Positions 20,416-31,161 are shown, counted from the stretch's first letter. The stretch: DNA of 64,000 bases from Micrasema longulum (GCA_022494885.1 JAGVSM010003614.1:1-64000), one strand, 5' to 3'. Notes: generated by a model from the sequence alone, not told the origin. Numbers and translations are program-made.

Positions 20416-20629
20416 CGATATTTGGAAGTGAAATTTGATGTTAGCTTGTCTTGTCATAGGAATTGAGTACAATTAACTCTGTGTATGTAAGTTGCGTAGC
20501 GCGTTCTCAATGCGTGTAAATGTGACAGCCTATTGTAATGTTTATTCTTGAAGGTGTTAGCTGAATATTGGACAACACTAGTGATGGCCATAACTGATTA
20601 TTAAAAACGAATGAAACTATTCGATTCGA
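20416..20629. other. No recognisable feature
   Basis: No repeat partner or coding similarity seen. Confidence 0.4.
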
Positions 20630-20702
20630 CGAAAGAAGGATAAAGAAAAAACTCAAATATTTAGATAGAGATATTTCAACATCGATTTAAATGTAAATAA
20701 AG
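20630..20702 (-). mobile_element. LINE-a 3' UTR fragment
   Basis: CTCAAATATTTAGATAGAGA then TATTTCAACATCGATTTAAA and TGTAAATAAA match 13105-13155 and 17050-17085. Only this short piece remains. Confidence 0.45.
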
Positions 20703-21104
20703 AATATATGCATACAATAAAACACAGCTTCTGCCGCTTGAATTCGTCATTATTAGTAATTTCAAGTTATCCGGCGTTTTCAGTAATCCGGCAGAGCTCT
20801 GGTCCGATATCTTCGATAATGAATACTCGTATATTATCATTACAGGTATTATTCGATTACTTTCACCAATCGGTTACACGCATCACTAGATGACACTATT
20901 AAGGATGCAGAAAGGCTCTTGCCGGGGACGTGCGGCCTTCCTTGTGGTTTGACCAACCCTACATTTCGTATTCATATATTTACAATGACCTTATATGATT
21001 GTTGGCTTTGTCATATCGAAGCACGCCGTCCGAATACTATCCGATGTTTCATCTTGTACAGAACTCTAGTAAAAACATAATTATTTCATATCTGAAACTA
21101 ATAT
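20703..21104. other. No classified feature
   Basis: AAGTTATCCGGCGTTTTCAG and TAATCCGGCAGAGCTCTGGT at about 20763-20805 loosely recall pogo/Tigger terminal sequence, but no pair of ends is visible. The rest is unremarkable. Confidence 0.35.
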
Positions 21105-21665
21105 ATTTTTTTTAAACTTTATTTTTGTAATACTCGTACTAACATTTTTTTTTTAATCTTATGTTATAAGCGTTTTACGACAAAAATCCTCCGGGGCCCA
21201 TATTACAATAATAATAATGGTTAATTAGCAAAAATAACAATTACTTTATCTACTACATACACACTTAGGTAATAGATTTCTTTGGATCATGTCTAGTCTG
21301 CCTAACTAGGTATAACCTGTTTTAAGGCAGACATTAGTATGCTCAATTAACAATAACATTACTACCTACTGGTTATTTTTTATACAGTTATAAAATACTT
21401 ATTTAAAATATTTATTTATTTTTTTTAATTTGAGGAAATTTTCCGATTTTTCGCGACCTAACCAATTGTTTACAAATTAATTTAATTAATTCCGGGTCAT
21501 GGTTTTGCAATGTTTCGGTAACATTTTGAATATTTTAGGGCCTAGAAACCTGAAATTTCTTTGCCCGAATTCAGAGTTTGTGGTAGACTCCATGACCCAT
21601 CCTCTAGTTTGACTTCTGGTAGTGTGGGAGTGTTCCTTTTAGGATTTGGTAGAATAATTTGCTTT
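21105..21665 (-). mobile_element. LINE 3' end with remnant of ORF2 C-terminus
   Basis: Minus-strand translation near 21590-21480 gives NSEFGQRNFRFLGPKIFKML followed by PKHCKTMTRN, then a stop, with the frame continuing by a shift (IKLICKQLVRSRK). GQRxFxxxGPKIxxxLP is typical of the last part of CR1/Jockey-type ORF2 proteins. A long AT-rich 3' UTR leads to an A-rich end on the minus strand at about 21109. The clade is not certain. Confidence 0.6.
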
Positions 21666-22387
21666 CACAAACATTATTATTCTAAAAATACATAATTGCC
21701 TTATATCCAAGATGGTATCTTTTTTTTTTTTATCAAATTGAAAAACAAATTATACATAGTTTTATATAATATTCCCAAAGAGTTTTAAAAAAAAAAACTC
21801 AATTAAGGACATGCAGATAACAATATTTATTTACAGACGTTTTTATATTTTAAACTATAACATTATTTACAAAAGCAGAATAAAAATTATGATACACTAC
21901 AAATTAAAAGGGTATGAAAAAATATTTAAAAATAACAAAATAAACATCATACTAGGTATGGAAAAAGATTCTTAATGATATATACATTATACAATCTGTG
22001 AAAGAAAAATTAAAAAATATAAAAAGTTTAAAAAATTACGTGTATATATTCAAACTGAACTAGTACGAGAGTGCAAATGTTAAAAATTACAAGAATAAAA
22101 AAGTTTTTTTTTTAATTAACAAAATATGCGCACCCAATACAGGTTAAAAAATATCAAAAACGTATCAAAATTACGTTTACATAATACAAGCTAAAAAAGT
22201 AAAAAAAAAAACACAAATAACATTTTAATATTATTAAAAATAACCTATACAAGCAAAAACGGTAAAATATTATAAGTCATATGTTCAAGATGCGCATTCT
22301 CTGGATAAACTAACATTATTTATTCAAAGTACTTCTGGAAAAAAAAAAAAATCTTCAATTGTCTTTATTATTATTATTATTCTTAAA
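21666..22387. other. Very AT-rich stretch with homopolymer runs
   Basis: Long A and T runs and (TTA)n at about 22365-22382. I see no gene or repeat structure. Confidence 0.5.
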
Positions 22388-22640
22388 GGGGGGGGGGGTC
22401 AGTGCTATACAAGCTCTTGACGTCACTGCGACCAGTGAAGTTCTATTGTAACAGCGAATAGTTCTCACCCTGCAATCCCAGGTCTTTAAAGAGCCTGACT
22501 TTTGTGTGGAAGGCGAGAGTTCTAATTCTGCTAAATTTCCCCCTCCAAGCCCAAATCCGTAAAGTATCTTGCTATTAGGTAGAAGGCGAGCTTTTTAACA
22601 TTCCCAGGTTTAACCAATGGTCCCCCGAGGATGAGGCTTC
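22388..22640 (+). repeat. Poly(G) tract followed by two diverged tandem units
   Basis: Eleven G residues stand at 22388-22398 in otherwise AT-rich DNA. Downstream, CTGCAATCCCAGGTCTTTAA ... GTGGAAGGCGAG and CCAAGCCCAAATCCGTAAAG ... GTAGAAGGCGAG form two units of about 78 bp. A minus-strand phrase LAFHTKVRLFK recalls a LINE motif, but the frame is not sustained. Class unknown. Confidence 0.4.
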
Positions 22641-23046
22641 TATTCAGTCAATTGTCTATAAAGAAAAATCAAATTTTCCATACGAAAAATGTAATGTGCT
22701 TACAGTTTTTTTTTACATATTTAATTACAGATTACCGACAAAGATGATTTATTTTTTTTGCAAATAATATCACCATGATCGCCGAACAACGATGCATGTG
22801 ACTGTCTTCAACTTTACATGTGAGCGGTTTAAAATCTTTTTTTGACACTTAAAGCCTTACTTATAAACTTGTTATAGAGTTATGCCTAGGCATAACCGGC
22901 AGGCACCGTGTGTTTGGAAATCTGATTAACCAACAGTATTGAAAAAGAGAATTACAATTTGGTTGACAGACATTGGAAGGAAGGAATCAGAAAATTTGCT
23001 GACCATAGTATTTTTTTTTTTATAAATCTATTATATTTAACATATA
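22641..23046. other. No recognisable feature
   Basis: AT-rich flank of the mariner-type MITE. Confidence 0.4.
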
Positions 23047-23615
23047 CACGATTTTTCTGGGCCAGACCGCGAAACTTTAGAGGAACATTCCTCAAGGTCA
23101 GCTTTAAAAAAAAATCTAATAATTTTTTTTCAAAAATTTCTTTTGAAATTTATAAAAAAAAAATTTACGTTCTCAAAAAAGAGTAAATCTTTCGTTTCTT
23201 TGACTAGCATCCCTTCCATAAATCCTTACCCCTCAAAAAAGAATAAATCTTTAATTTCTTTGACTAGCATCCCTTCCATAAACCCTTACCCGTCAAAAAA
23301 GAGTAAATCTTTAATTTCTTTGACTAGCATCCCTTCCGTAAACCCTTTCTCCTTCCTGACAAAAAAACATTGCAATAAAAACGTATTTGACCAACGAAGC
23401 GATACGCACTAGACGCGGACAAGGGAAGCGGCTGGGTAGGAGAGGGGTAAGGGTTTTTGGAGGGACTGCTTGTCCGAGAAATTAAGGGTTTACTGCATTT
23501 TGAGATTACATTTTTTTTAATGACTTTTTAGAAAAAAAACATTATGATTTTTTTTTAAAGCTTGCCATGAGCAATGTTCCTCTGAAGTTTCGCGGTCTGG
23601 CCCAGAAAAACAGTG
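23047..23615. mobile_element. Mariner-type MITE copy 1 with TA target site
   Basis: The ends are inverted repeats: left CACGATTTTTCTGGGCCAGA then CCGCGAAACTTTAGAGGAAC; right, reversed, CACTGTTTTTCTGGGCCAGA then CCGCGAAACTTCAGAGGAAC. Both are flanked by TA (23045-23046 and 23616-23617). Similarity of the arms continues inward for more than 100 bp. The left arm holds a 60-bp unit repeated three times. There is no transposase ORF. TA duplication and size suggest Tc1/mariner-type mobilisation. A second copy is at 36833-37450. Confidence 0.75.
23172..23351 (+). repeat. Three tandem 60-bp units inside the MITE arm
   Basis: The unit (CTCAAAAAAGAGTAAATCTT, TTTCTTTGACTAGCATCCCT, TCCATAAACCCTTACC) repeats with a period of exactly 60 bp. 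Because 60 is divisible by three, it keeps an ORF open (23143-23412) that would encode three 20-residue repeats. The other MITE copy has one unit, so this is a local expansion and not a protein. Confidence 0.85.
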
Positions 23616-24119
23616 TATACATATATTTTATTTTATTTTTACCCTAACTTTAACTATAAATAAATATTTTTTCTCTTTTGGGCTATAACTGTTTTTCTAT
23701 TTATTCAATATTATTTTTATTTATGGGGAACATATTCGATAACCATATTTCCGCAGAAAATCGGTTTCTAAGAACAGGCATTTGCCCATATAGGAACCAA
23801 TTGCAGCATTCGACATACTTATATTTCTAGCTTGCCGATCCTTTATATACTGAGCCTACTCCTAGTACAAGTAAAATTTGTCCGTGTTTTTTGTGCCAGT
23901 TTGTAAAATATGAAATATTTGTACAAATAAATAAATAAAACTTTATACCCGGTATATAAGGAAGGCCCTTTACCTTACACACACAAAAGTATATCATGTG
24001 ATAATAAGGTTAGTTTTTTTTTTAAAACCTGGAATACAAAGTATATTTATTGTTTATTTATTTATTTATTCATACAAATATACAGATTACAATAAAATAA
24101 TAACGTATCATGAACATTT
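23616..24119 (+). other. AT-rich; possible LINE tail at 23850-23945
   Basis: GCCAGTTTGTAAAATATGAA then ATTTGTACAAATAAATAAAT resembles LINE 3' ends in the window. (TTTA)n occurs at about 24050-24070. Nothing else is recognised. Confidence 0.4.
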
Positions 24120-24275
24120 AAAGTATCTTCGTCGGTAACCTATAATTGAACATGTTTAGAAGAAAAAAATTGTTTGCTTATTCTGCTTTTCATACAGAAA
24201 ACTTAATTTTACTTGGTAGATAAAATTGAAGATAAATGTTAACTTCCCATTGTAATCGAGGCCCTTTTCCAAGTA
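24120..24275 (-). repeat. Family D repeat
   Basis: Its reverse complement, ATTACAATGGGAAGTTAACA, TTTATCTTCAATTTTATCTA, AAGTTTTCTGTATGAAAAGC, AACATGTTCAATTATAGGTT and ACCGACGAAGATACTT, aligns with 33712-33835. A short piece also occurs near 42130-42165. No ORF, class unknown. Confidence 0.55.
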
Positions 24276-24807
24276 TCCGAAGGGGTTCTCCGGGGCAGGA
24301 TTCTCCTACTATTTTGACAAGAGTCTCTTTATGTATTTTTTGTCTTTTGATAATATGTACGTCTTGAATTTTAGTTTGTAATGTAAATGTTATTTTAAAT
24401 AAATGAATCGAATTGAAACACTGTTGACTCTTACCATCTTATCGGTTTTCTTGCTACGGAACGTACAAAAACTAAAAAATCGATGTAATTTTTCCTTCTA
24501 AAGAAAAAGTCAACCTGAAATCAAATTTAATATTTTTTGCCAGATATAATATCAGACATGATTTTATTTTACCATTTTCATAACATATTTTTCTTCCTCT
24601 GATATTTCATCGCTTACATACCCACTGATAACTTTAACTGTAACAAAAAAATATTATTGAGTTATAGGTATTTTCATGCGATTCCATCGATGGTAATTTT
24701 CCACATCCGCATTTAAAATAAAAAATTACGTCCGTAAATGGTGTAAATTTTAACGCGACAATAAATATCTGTATCCGGGCAGAGTGATGAATACATACAG
24801 ATATTTT
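24276..24807. other. No recognisable feature
   Basis: AT-rich, without a repeat partner. Confidence 0.4.
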
Positions 24808-25790
24808 TCAACAATATTTTGAGTATGTTCAAATTTTTATTGACAACATCTGGATTCAACCTCCTTGGGAGCTATTAGTATTAATATATTACAACAAAGA
24901 TCAAGAAGATTTTATAGAAAGGAATATGGACATCTGGGCATTTACAGGGTTTATGACCTTTTTTTATGTGTGAGTTGCATTATTCTTTCACCTTGCTTGT
25001 ATGCACAACACTCTTTCCTCTATCGTTCTTGCTCTAACTATGTTTTTTTTTATCTATTGATATATTTTACATACTCCTTAATTTATTTAAAAATAAATTA
25101 AGACTTATTATTTCTGGCTGCGATACGATCTCACTTACTATTTAAGTATGCACCTTCCTGAACACTTACTCCCACACTAATACTCATAAACACACATTTA
25201 CACTTACAAATACACATAAACACATCCTTTTGTTGTAACACAATTGAATAATATGTATGATTTTTATTTAGAAACTTTGCTGGTCTGTCTTTAAACTGTA
25301 TTTTTTTAAATGTTATTATATCATTGTCGACTGTTTGTTTCTTTAAAATAAATAAATAAAATAAATGTACAAGGTTTATATTTATTTCAAATGGATAGTT
25401 ATTTATTTGTTTACTTAAAAAAAAAAAATATTCTACTAAATTAACTTCAATGAAAAACTGTTTAGTTATTTAGTTGATACATTATGTAAGGATCGGATGT
25501 GATGTTTCGGCTGTGACCTGTTTGAGGAGCCTCTCCGCATTTGCTCTAGTGACGAGGAAACCACAGAAAGCTCGTCAGGAAAAGGCGGACTGTTGTCATT
25601 CGTCAACAGGTCTTCCGATCCACTTGAAGGGTTTATGACCTGTCATTGACTGGTTTGAATGGAAACTTTACACACTGTGTATTATTCACTATTCTGCCCA
25701 CAGACGTTGCCTACCATTTAGGTGAAATAATTCGGTCAGAATCTCACCCGAACCAATAAAGGTTTCAACTCTTTAACTTCACAAAAATCA
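24808..25790 (+). mobile_element. Family A copy split by a later insertion
   Basis: The left part (24808-24959) starts ACAATATTTTGAGTATGTTC, then GGATTCAACCTCCTTGGGAG, TATTACAACAAAGATCAAGA and GGGTTTATGACCT. The right part (25628-25790) continues GGGTTTATGACCTGTCATTG, ACACACTGTGTATTATTCAC and AGACGTTGCCTACCATTTAG. AGGGTTTATGACCT (14 bp) stands on both sides of the insert, which marks a target-site duplication. Confidence 0.8.
24960..25627 (-). pseudogene. 668-bp retro-inserted sequence with an open C-terminal frame; possible processed pseudogene
   Basis: The insert is bounded by a 14-bp direct repeat (24946-24959 and 25628-25641). On the minus strand its far end is A-rich (TTTTTTTA on plus at 24959-24966), as for a poly(A) tail. 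Minus-strand reading from the insert edge is open for 54 codons: it begins SSGSEDLLTNDNSPPFPDEL, goes on through SSSLEQMRRG and ends HHIRSLHNVSTK with a stop at 25466-25468. About 500 bp of 3' UTR-like sequence follow. Codon use is richer in GC than the flanks. I do not recognise the protein. It does not look like a LINE C-terminus. A 5'-truncated retrocopy of a cellular mRNA is my inference; an unknown non-LTR element is the alternative. Confidence 0.45.
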
Positions 25791-26304
25791 TAAAAACATA
25801 GATAGAATAATAACCATCTTTTCTGAGTTTGAATAAGAGAGTGCCAATTACCGTGAGGGTGCCGACAATACCCTGGTTTACCCTATATACATAAATATAT
25901 ATTATTAATTTGTGATACTTTTCTTGATGATATTAACACCTATTTGTGCCCGACCCTTGTCGAAGCATTCATTTACATTATTTATATTATGTTCCTAGTT
26001 AAAATAGTTGGTATCTAAATAAATAAGTAGACATATGTAAATGTAAACATACATATACACAATATACACATACATATATACGTAAAAATAACAGTAAAAA
26101 TATAAGCACCAAACATAAGTACTGTCCAGATGTTGAGCCAAAAAACGAGCCACTGTCGCGGGTTATTAGGCACCTCTACTCCGGCCAGCTCCTGTTACAT
26201 CAACATCTACACAAATACTTATATAGATACATATATGGCAATATTACAGATAGTATATTAATCAAAATACTGCATGTAAATAAACATATATGATAAATAC
26301 CATA
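25791..26304. other. No recognisable feature
   Basis: AT-rich with ATACATATA-type runs at about 26040-26085. A GC-richer piece at 26140-26200 has no partner in the window. Confidence 0.5.
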
Positions 26305-26475
26305 CCTAGTTATGTTTCTGTGGAAAAGAACTTGAATCCTGGACGAGTGTTTTTGACTCGATGGCTACTCTCAGGTGAAAAACCTGAAAAAGGAAATCCT
26401 TTTGACAACACTCGTCCGGGATTCTGTTTTTATCTCACGCTCAGAACTGTATTCTTTATCCGTTCGGACAAGGAG
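26305..26475. repeat. Family E in inverted arrangement
   Basis: The plus strand shows AATCCTGGACGAGTGTTTTT, GACTCGATGGCTACTCTCAG, GTGAAAAACCTGAAAAAGGA and then the reverse complement of the family E start, AACACTCGTCCGGGATTCTG and CTCAGAACTGTATTCTTTAT. So two family E starts face each other about 95 bp apart. SINE-1 is absent, which shows that E can exist alone. The ORF at 26290-26544 is read through this repeat. Confidence 0.55.
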
Positions 26476-27284
26476 AAATTTAAGAAATTAAATAATCATA
26501 AATTTACGCTTTTATATTCAACCTCGTATTTTAAATTGCTATAAATATTCAGGGTTTTTATTCTCCGTATTTTTATGAATCCTATCGACTCCAGTGTATA
26601 AATTAAAATATTTATTTTCCAGCACCAGTACCGAATCATAACGATTTTTGGTGAAAACATATTTGTTAGGACATTAAATAAAAAATAAAATTTACGTATT
26701 AAAATTATATCGTATAAGACACTTCCAATACCCATTCGCCAATTTGATTTGTTTTACTTCTCTTTCTCAGTAGTAGCTGGTAGCTGCTGAGTTGTGGAAT
26801 AATATACCCTCTAATGTCAGAGACGTTCTTCGTTATTCATATTAAAATGTCAAATTACACTTCTTAAACTATTGTGCAAGTTTTTACTTTTTACTTAAAA
26901 ATGAATTGCTATTTCTATTTTAATTACATTCTCCATTTATAACCCATAATATTCACTTTATTAATTAAATTTTAATTTAAATGACTATATTATACAAAAA
27001 CTCAATTTGACGAAATTGCTAGCCCAATGCAACATTGAGATCAACCCGAAATATCCGATTTTGAGATAAATATGCAGATATGTTATTAAAATAAATGAAG
27101 GAATGTTTTCAAATAATAAAAAAATTGAAGTTCGATAGTTAACCTATATGAACATATTATGGTATTTATAATCTACCTAAAATAATTTCATTTGGTCAGA
27201 CCTCACCTCAAAGTTTGAATATATCAGTTTATTGAATTTCAATTTCAAATCTCTCAGAAACTGATTAAACTTGTTAAATCAACC
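26476..27284. other. No recognisable feature
   Basis: AT-rich; the minus-strand ORF at 26496-26735 shows no known domain. Confidence 0.5.
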
Positions 27285-28290
27285 ATGCCAGACTCAGGTG
27301 TCAGGTCAAAATAGACGGAGAACTTAAGAAAAAAATTGCAGTATCCTAGGGATTAAAACAGGGAGACGGACTGGCCCCGACTCTTTTTAATATTCTGCTC
27401 TAACATGTCATAAAAAGAACTCTGACAGACACTGGCTCCAATATTTGTTATAAGAGTTGTCAACACTGTCGGAAGATAAACAACAGCCATTAAAGAGGTC
27501 TTTGATCCCTTGGAAATAGCTGCACGATATGTGGGACCGCAAATCAATGTTGAGAAAACAAAAATAATGACACATAGCAGAAATCCATCGCACAGAGTAA
27601 GAGGTAGTGTCCTATTTAAAGATAATTAGTCGTTCGAAGTGGTCGAGCAATTCACTTACCTGGGCTCCAGTATTACAGAGAAAAATGAGGATCCTGCAGA
27701 AATAAGAAAAAGACTCACAGCAGCCAACAAAACATACTTTTCTTTGCTGCCAGTGTTCAAATCACGTAACGTCCTCAGAAAAACTATAATTACCGTTTAC
27801 AAAACAATTGTTCGAACTGTATTGGCATATGGGTTTGAGGCGATAGTTCTGACATTGAGGATGGCCTGAAATGCTGAACGAATGAAAAGTACTTAGAAGA
27901 ATCTGCGGACCAGTGAGAAAGGATAATCAGTGGCGCATTCGGTACAGCAAAGAACTGTACAATATATACCAAGATGGTTGGGCATGTACATCGAATGCCT
28001 TATTCACGCCTTCCCAAAAGGTTAATGAGCGGACGCCTGGGTGGAAGGAGATTAGTGGGAAGACCCAGGCTGATATGAGAGGATGAAGTGAGAAAGGATG
28101 CAGCGCAGCTTCTGCAAATGGCAAATTGGAAGACGGCGGCTAAGGACAGACAGAGTAGGCGATAGAGAGAATGTTCTTCTGAAATATCTCTAATAAGAAG
28201 ACATTTTCTTGGCGAGATACCCGACCTTGTATGTAAAAAGATATACGTGTAGAAATATAAATAAATACTATAAAATAAAGCGTTTAAATA
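27285..28290 (+). mobile_element. RTE-clade non-LTR retrotransposon, 5'-truncated and decayed ORF
   Basis: Translation in shifting frames gives, in order, GVRSKIDGELKKKIAVS-like, GLKQGDGLAPTLFNILL (RT motif before the catalytic region, 27350-27400), VEQFTYLGSSITEKNED (27639-27690), RKTIITVYKTIVRTVLAYG (27775-27835), VLRRICGPVRKDNQWRIRYS (27887-27950), HRMPYSRLPKRLMSGRLGGR (27990-28050) and NWKTAAKDRQSRR (28120-28165). This is the order of an RTE ORF from the RT thumb to its end. At least three frameshifts and stops make it inactive; the catalytic YxDD segment is degraded. A short UTR ends in ATATAAATAAATACTATAAA. Confidence 0.8.
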
Positions 28291-29488
28291 AATCAATTGT
28301 AAAAATCTGTCAAATAAACATATTTTTTTACATGTTTAAAAAAATAACTTATTAACCCTCGCAGGCATTGATTAATTCATGCCGATATAAATAAATATTT
28401 TGCATTCTGCGCCAAATAAAGGAATTGTATGATTTTTTTGACATTTTTACAACTATGAAATTATTTACGTCCATTCTTAATAAATATTGGGCTTAAACTG
28501 ACAAAAATCGTCAAAATTCATCAAACATGTTTAAGGTATTATTTTACAACGAACGTATATTCATTCAATTAAACTAGTTTTATTTTAGTAATATATATTT
28601 TTAACTTGTCTAAAATATTATTTAAAGGGGACCATAGAAATAAGCTACAAAATAAACAAACCAGCCAGAAGCCAGCTGTTAAACTACAAAACAAACTTTT
28701 TCTGTGTAATGCCTACTACCAACATAACCAGAAAAAATAGACGTGTGTCTTTAGGGATACCAGTAATTAATTAATTTATTTTTTAATTTCACTAGGTATT
28801 ATGTGTAAATAAATCTTAGAATTCACGTATTTATTTATTTTACTGTTTTTTTAATTTTTTTTTACGTATTCATACAAATACATGCATATTACAAAGAATA
28901 CAATAATAACGTATCCCAAACTCTATGAGGGCAAGGGACCTGTGATTTAAAAATGTAATATTAGTATATAAACATACATATATTTCAAAGGGTACGAGTA
29001 TCTGGACAACACGCTAAGTAGTATATCCATCTATGCAATATCTAGCAGCAGTCTCCTGCAATTGTATCTTCATTTAGACAAAATCCAGACTTGTACACTA
29101 CTCCTGAAAAGGAACACACCACAATGTACAGAGGTTCTTTTCGGTTCCCGGCTAGTTAGAAATTTCTTGTGTCTGGACAAGACCTTTTTTGCTGCATCTG
29201 TTTCTTTTGTTAAATTTTATTTAAATTTTCTTGGGATTTTTTTTTTGGAGATGAATGAGTTTGTAAATTTCATCATAACTTATTTTTATGAATTGATTCT
29301 TAAATGAGAAAATCGGTTTCCCTTTTGGAAGGATTCATCTCCTTTTATCCGGAGAACGGAGAGAGTTAAATAATTTGCCCTCTTCATAAATAGCATCTAA
29401 TATCCTTCCTATTTCCTTCCGGATATTATTTATTCCCTGTAAATTGATAATCCTGTCGACGAATATTTAATAAATCTTTATAGTACGT
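28291..29488. other. No recognisable gene; small shared AT-rich string
   Basis: ATTCATACAAATACATGCAT then ATTACAAAGAATACAATAAT at 28868-28910 resembles 24071-24112. It is probably the end of a LINE UTR. The ORF at 29062-29307 has no known domain. Confidence 0.4.
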
Positions 29489-30017
29489 CAGTAGCTCAAT
29501 CACAAATTACTATCGACGATAACAATTTCTCACCATGGTTGTTTATCGTAATCGCGATCACAAAGGAACATCCGTGAACACCTAATATTAAATGTCAATA
29601 CATATATTTACGATTCGCGACGTATAATCCTACTGCGCAATCACATATTTGAATTTCACCGGTGTAAATATGGAAAATATTAAAAAACTGCGATTTTTAT
29701 TTATTTATTTATTATTTATCATGCTATTTATTGCACTTAGCCGGCGGTTGGTGTGTCAATTGTAATAGATACTCATTACTATTTTGCAAATGCAATATAT
29801 TTTATTTTTTTTATAGTAAACGCCGAGATTTTTCTCCGGTGAATTGTATTTATTTACGAGAAAGACAAAAAAAACCGACACGAGCGTTGGCTTAGAGATT
29901 ACACACGCGTTTACTTATGACTGCGATAACTTATATGTTCATTATTGTTTATTGTGATCGCTCAAATGCTTAGCATGTTTTTAGGTACGTCGATAGTTAT
30001 TTGTGATTGCGCTACTG
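29489..30017. mobile_element. Non-autonomous DNA transposon, 529 bp, 30-bp TIRs
   Basis: The left end CAGTAGCTCAATCACAAATT then ACTATCGACG is matched by the reverse complement of the right end, CAGTAGCGCAATCACAAATA then ACTATCGACG (28 of 30). The core CGCAATCACA recurs inside at about 29635-29645 and a related GCGATCACAAA at 29553, like subterminal transposase-binding repeats. No ORF of note. The flanks show no clear target duplication. CAG ends would suit hAT, but the class is not settled. Confidence 0.75.
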
Positions 30018-30099
30018 ATGCAGTTAGGTATCATTTAAACTACTTACGATACAAATTTGTTGCAACAGAGAGGGAAATATTTTTATTTTGAAAAGTAAA

Positions 30100-30230
30100 C
30101 GTGGAAGTCTAGGCATTCACAAAAGGCAACAGATGGAAGATTTGTGGAAATGTGGATGTTAAAACAGAATGCAGAATATCGAATGTGGCATAGTGTGTCA
30201 AGTGGTCACTTAAACCAGCCAATGACGAAA
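30100..30230 (+). mobile_element. Family A repeat, rearranged fragment
   Basis: GGAAGTCTAGGCATTCACAA is a left-arm piece. ATGTGGCATAGTGTGTCAAG then TGGTCACTTAAACCAGCCAA is a right-arm piece. The order is shortened relative to the fold-back at 43018. Confidence 0.55.
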
Positions 30231-30416
30231 ATAATGCGAAAACAGATATATATGCTGAGAATGAACGATAACGTAGACATTCGACGACTAAAAAAGTGTG
30301 ACATGATCAGATAAACAAAACCTTAAGCCTAGTCATGTCAAAAGCAGACATATCCGAAGGGCATGTACCACAAAATATATGAATCAGTTAGATGCAAGGA
30401 ATTTATGCCATGATAG

Positions 30417-30545
30417 ACGTGTGTGGCGGTCCATCTTCTCTGTCTACCCCTACGGGGAAATGGCGTGATAGTAGAAGTATTAGTCCAAATGTTTCAAACA
30501 TCAACAAACCATCACGCGTTTTCCCCGTAAAGGTAGGCAGATAGA
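30417..30545. mobile_element. Small inverted-repeat element beside a LINE 3' end
   Basis: The left arm GTGTGGCGGTCCATCTTCTC, TGTCTACCCCTACGGGGAAA, TGGCGTGAT is mirrored by the right arm read in reverse, GATGTGGCGTTTTATTCTAT, CTGCCTACCTTTACGGGGAA, AACGCGTGAT. The centre is about 30 bp. The pair could also be two LINE 3' ends in opposite orientation. Confidence 0.5.
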
Positions 30546-30579
30546 ATAAAACGCCACATCACTATCTTTGCATACAGAT

Positions 30580-30965
30580 ATCGCTTTACATCTTCTCATG
30601 CACGCGCGCCGATTATTCTGACTTTTGACATGTCTATCTTTAAGTATTTGTTAGATTTGTCATGCCATGTCTTTCTTGGTCTTCCTCTATTTCTGCATCT
30701 ATGAACATTCGCATAGTAAATATTTTTGCCGTTCTTTCGTTGTCCATTCACTCTACATATCCAAACCAGCGCGGAGCTCCTTTCATGATTTTTTTGATAA
30801 TGCTTATTTCATCCTTACAAAATATACGTATCTCTACATTTGTGCATCAATCGTTCGTAGTTTTACCACACATTCGCCTGAGAGATCGCATTTCGACAGC
30901 ATTCAGCCTACTTTTATCCCTGTTTTGCCAAGTTCATACTTCTGTCCCATACATCAGGGTCGGGT
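30580..30965 (-). mobile_element. RTE-like LINE, C-terminal ORF fragment, copy 1
   Basis: Minus-strand translation gives GQKYELGKTG-like, LNAVEMRSLRRMCGKTTND (about 30905-30850), VEIRIFCKDEISIIKKIMKG, then RWFGYVE and MDNERTAKIFTMRMF (about 30770-30710). The order (AEMRMLRxxCG, RxRWFGHVxRM, ER) is that of RTE-type ORF ends. Stops are present. The 3' end matches 44745-44945. Plus-strand ORFs at 30662-31039 are shadows. Confidence 0.7.
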
Positions 30966-30984
30966 TTAAATGTTTCAAACGTAG

Positions 30985-31080
30985 GCATAATGGTAAATAT
31001 TACACAATAAACCACCCAATCACAGGCCATAAGCCCTAAAATGTTCTCCGTCTCTGTTGTAATTTGTTTATCTTAATAAC
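30985..31080 (-). mobile_element. Family A repeat, partial
   Basis: GTAGGCATAATGGTAAATAT, TACACAATAAACCACCCAAT, CACAGGCCATAAGCCCTAAA and CTCTGTTGTAATTTGTTTA are a shortened right arm. Confidence 0.6.
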
Positions 31081-31161
31081 GCCCCAGGGGGTGAAATCAA
31101 ATCGATTGTCTACGATCATTTTGACAAACTCAAAATATTGTCATTTAGACATAATTACAAG

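Noticed and set aside
23143..23412. 89-codon ORF with three 20-residue repeats, suggestive of a repeat protein
   Set aside because: The repeats come from a 60-bp tandem inside a mariner-type MITE arm; the sister element has one unit and no equivalent ORF.
25490..25625. Structured RNA suggested by GGATCGGA/TCCGATCC and GACCTGTT/AACAGGTC pairs
   Set aside because: The segment is better explained as an open coding frame on the minus strand; the short inverted pairs may be chance.
30662..31039. 125-codon plus-strand ORF
   Set aside because: It is antisense to a recognisable RTE-like ORF remnant and runs into a family A repeat.
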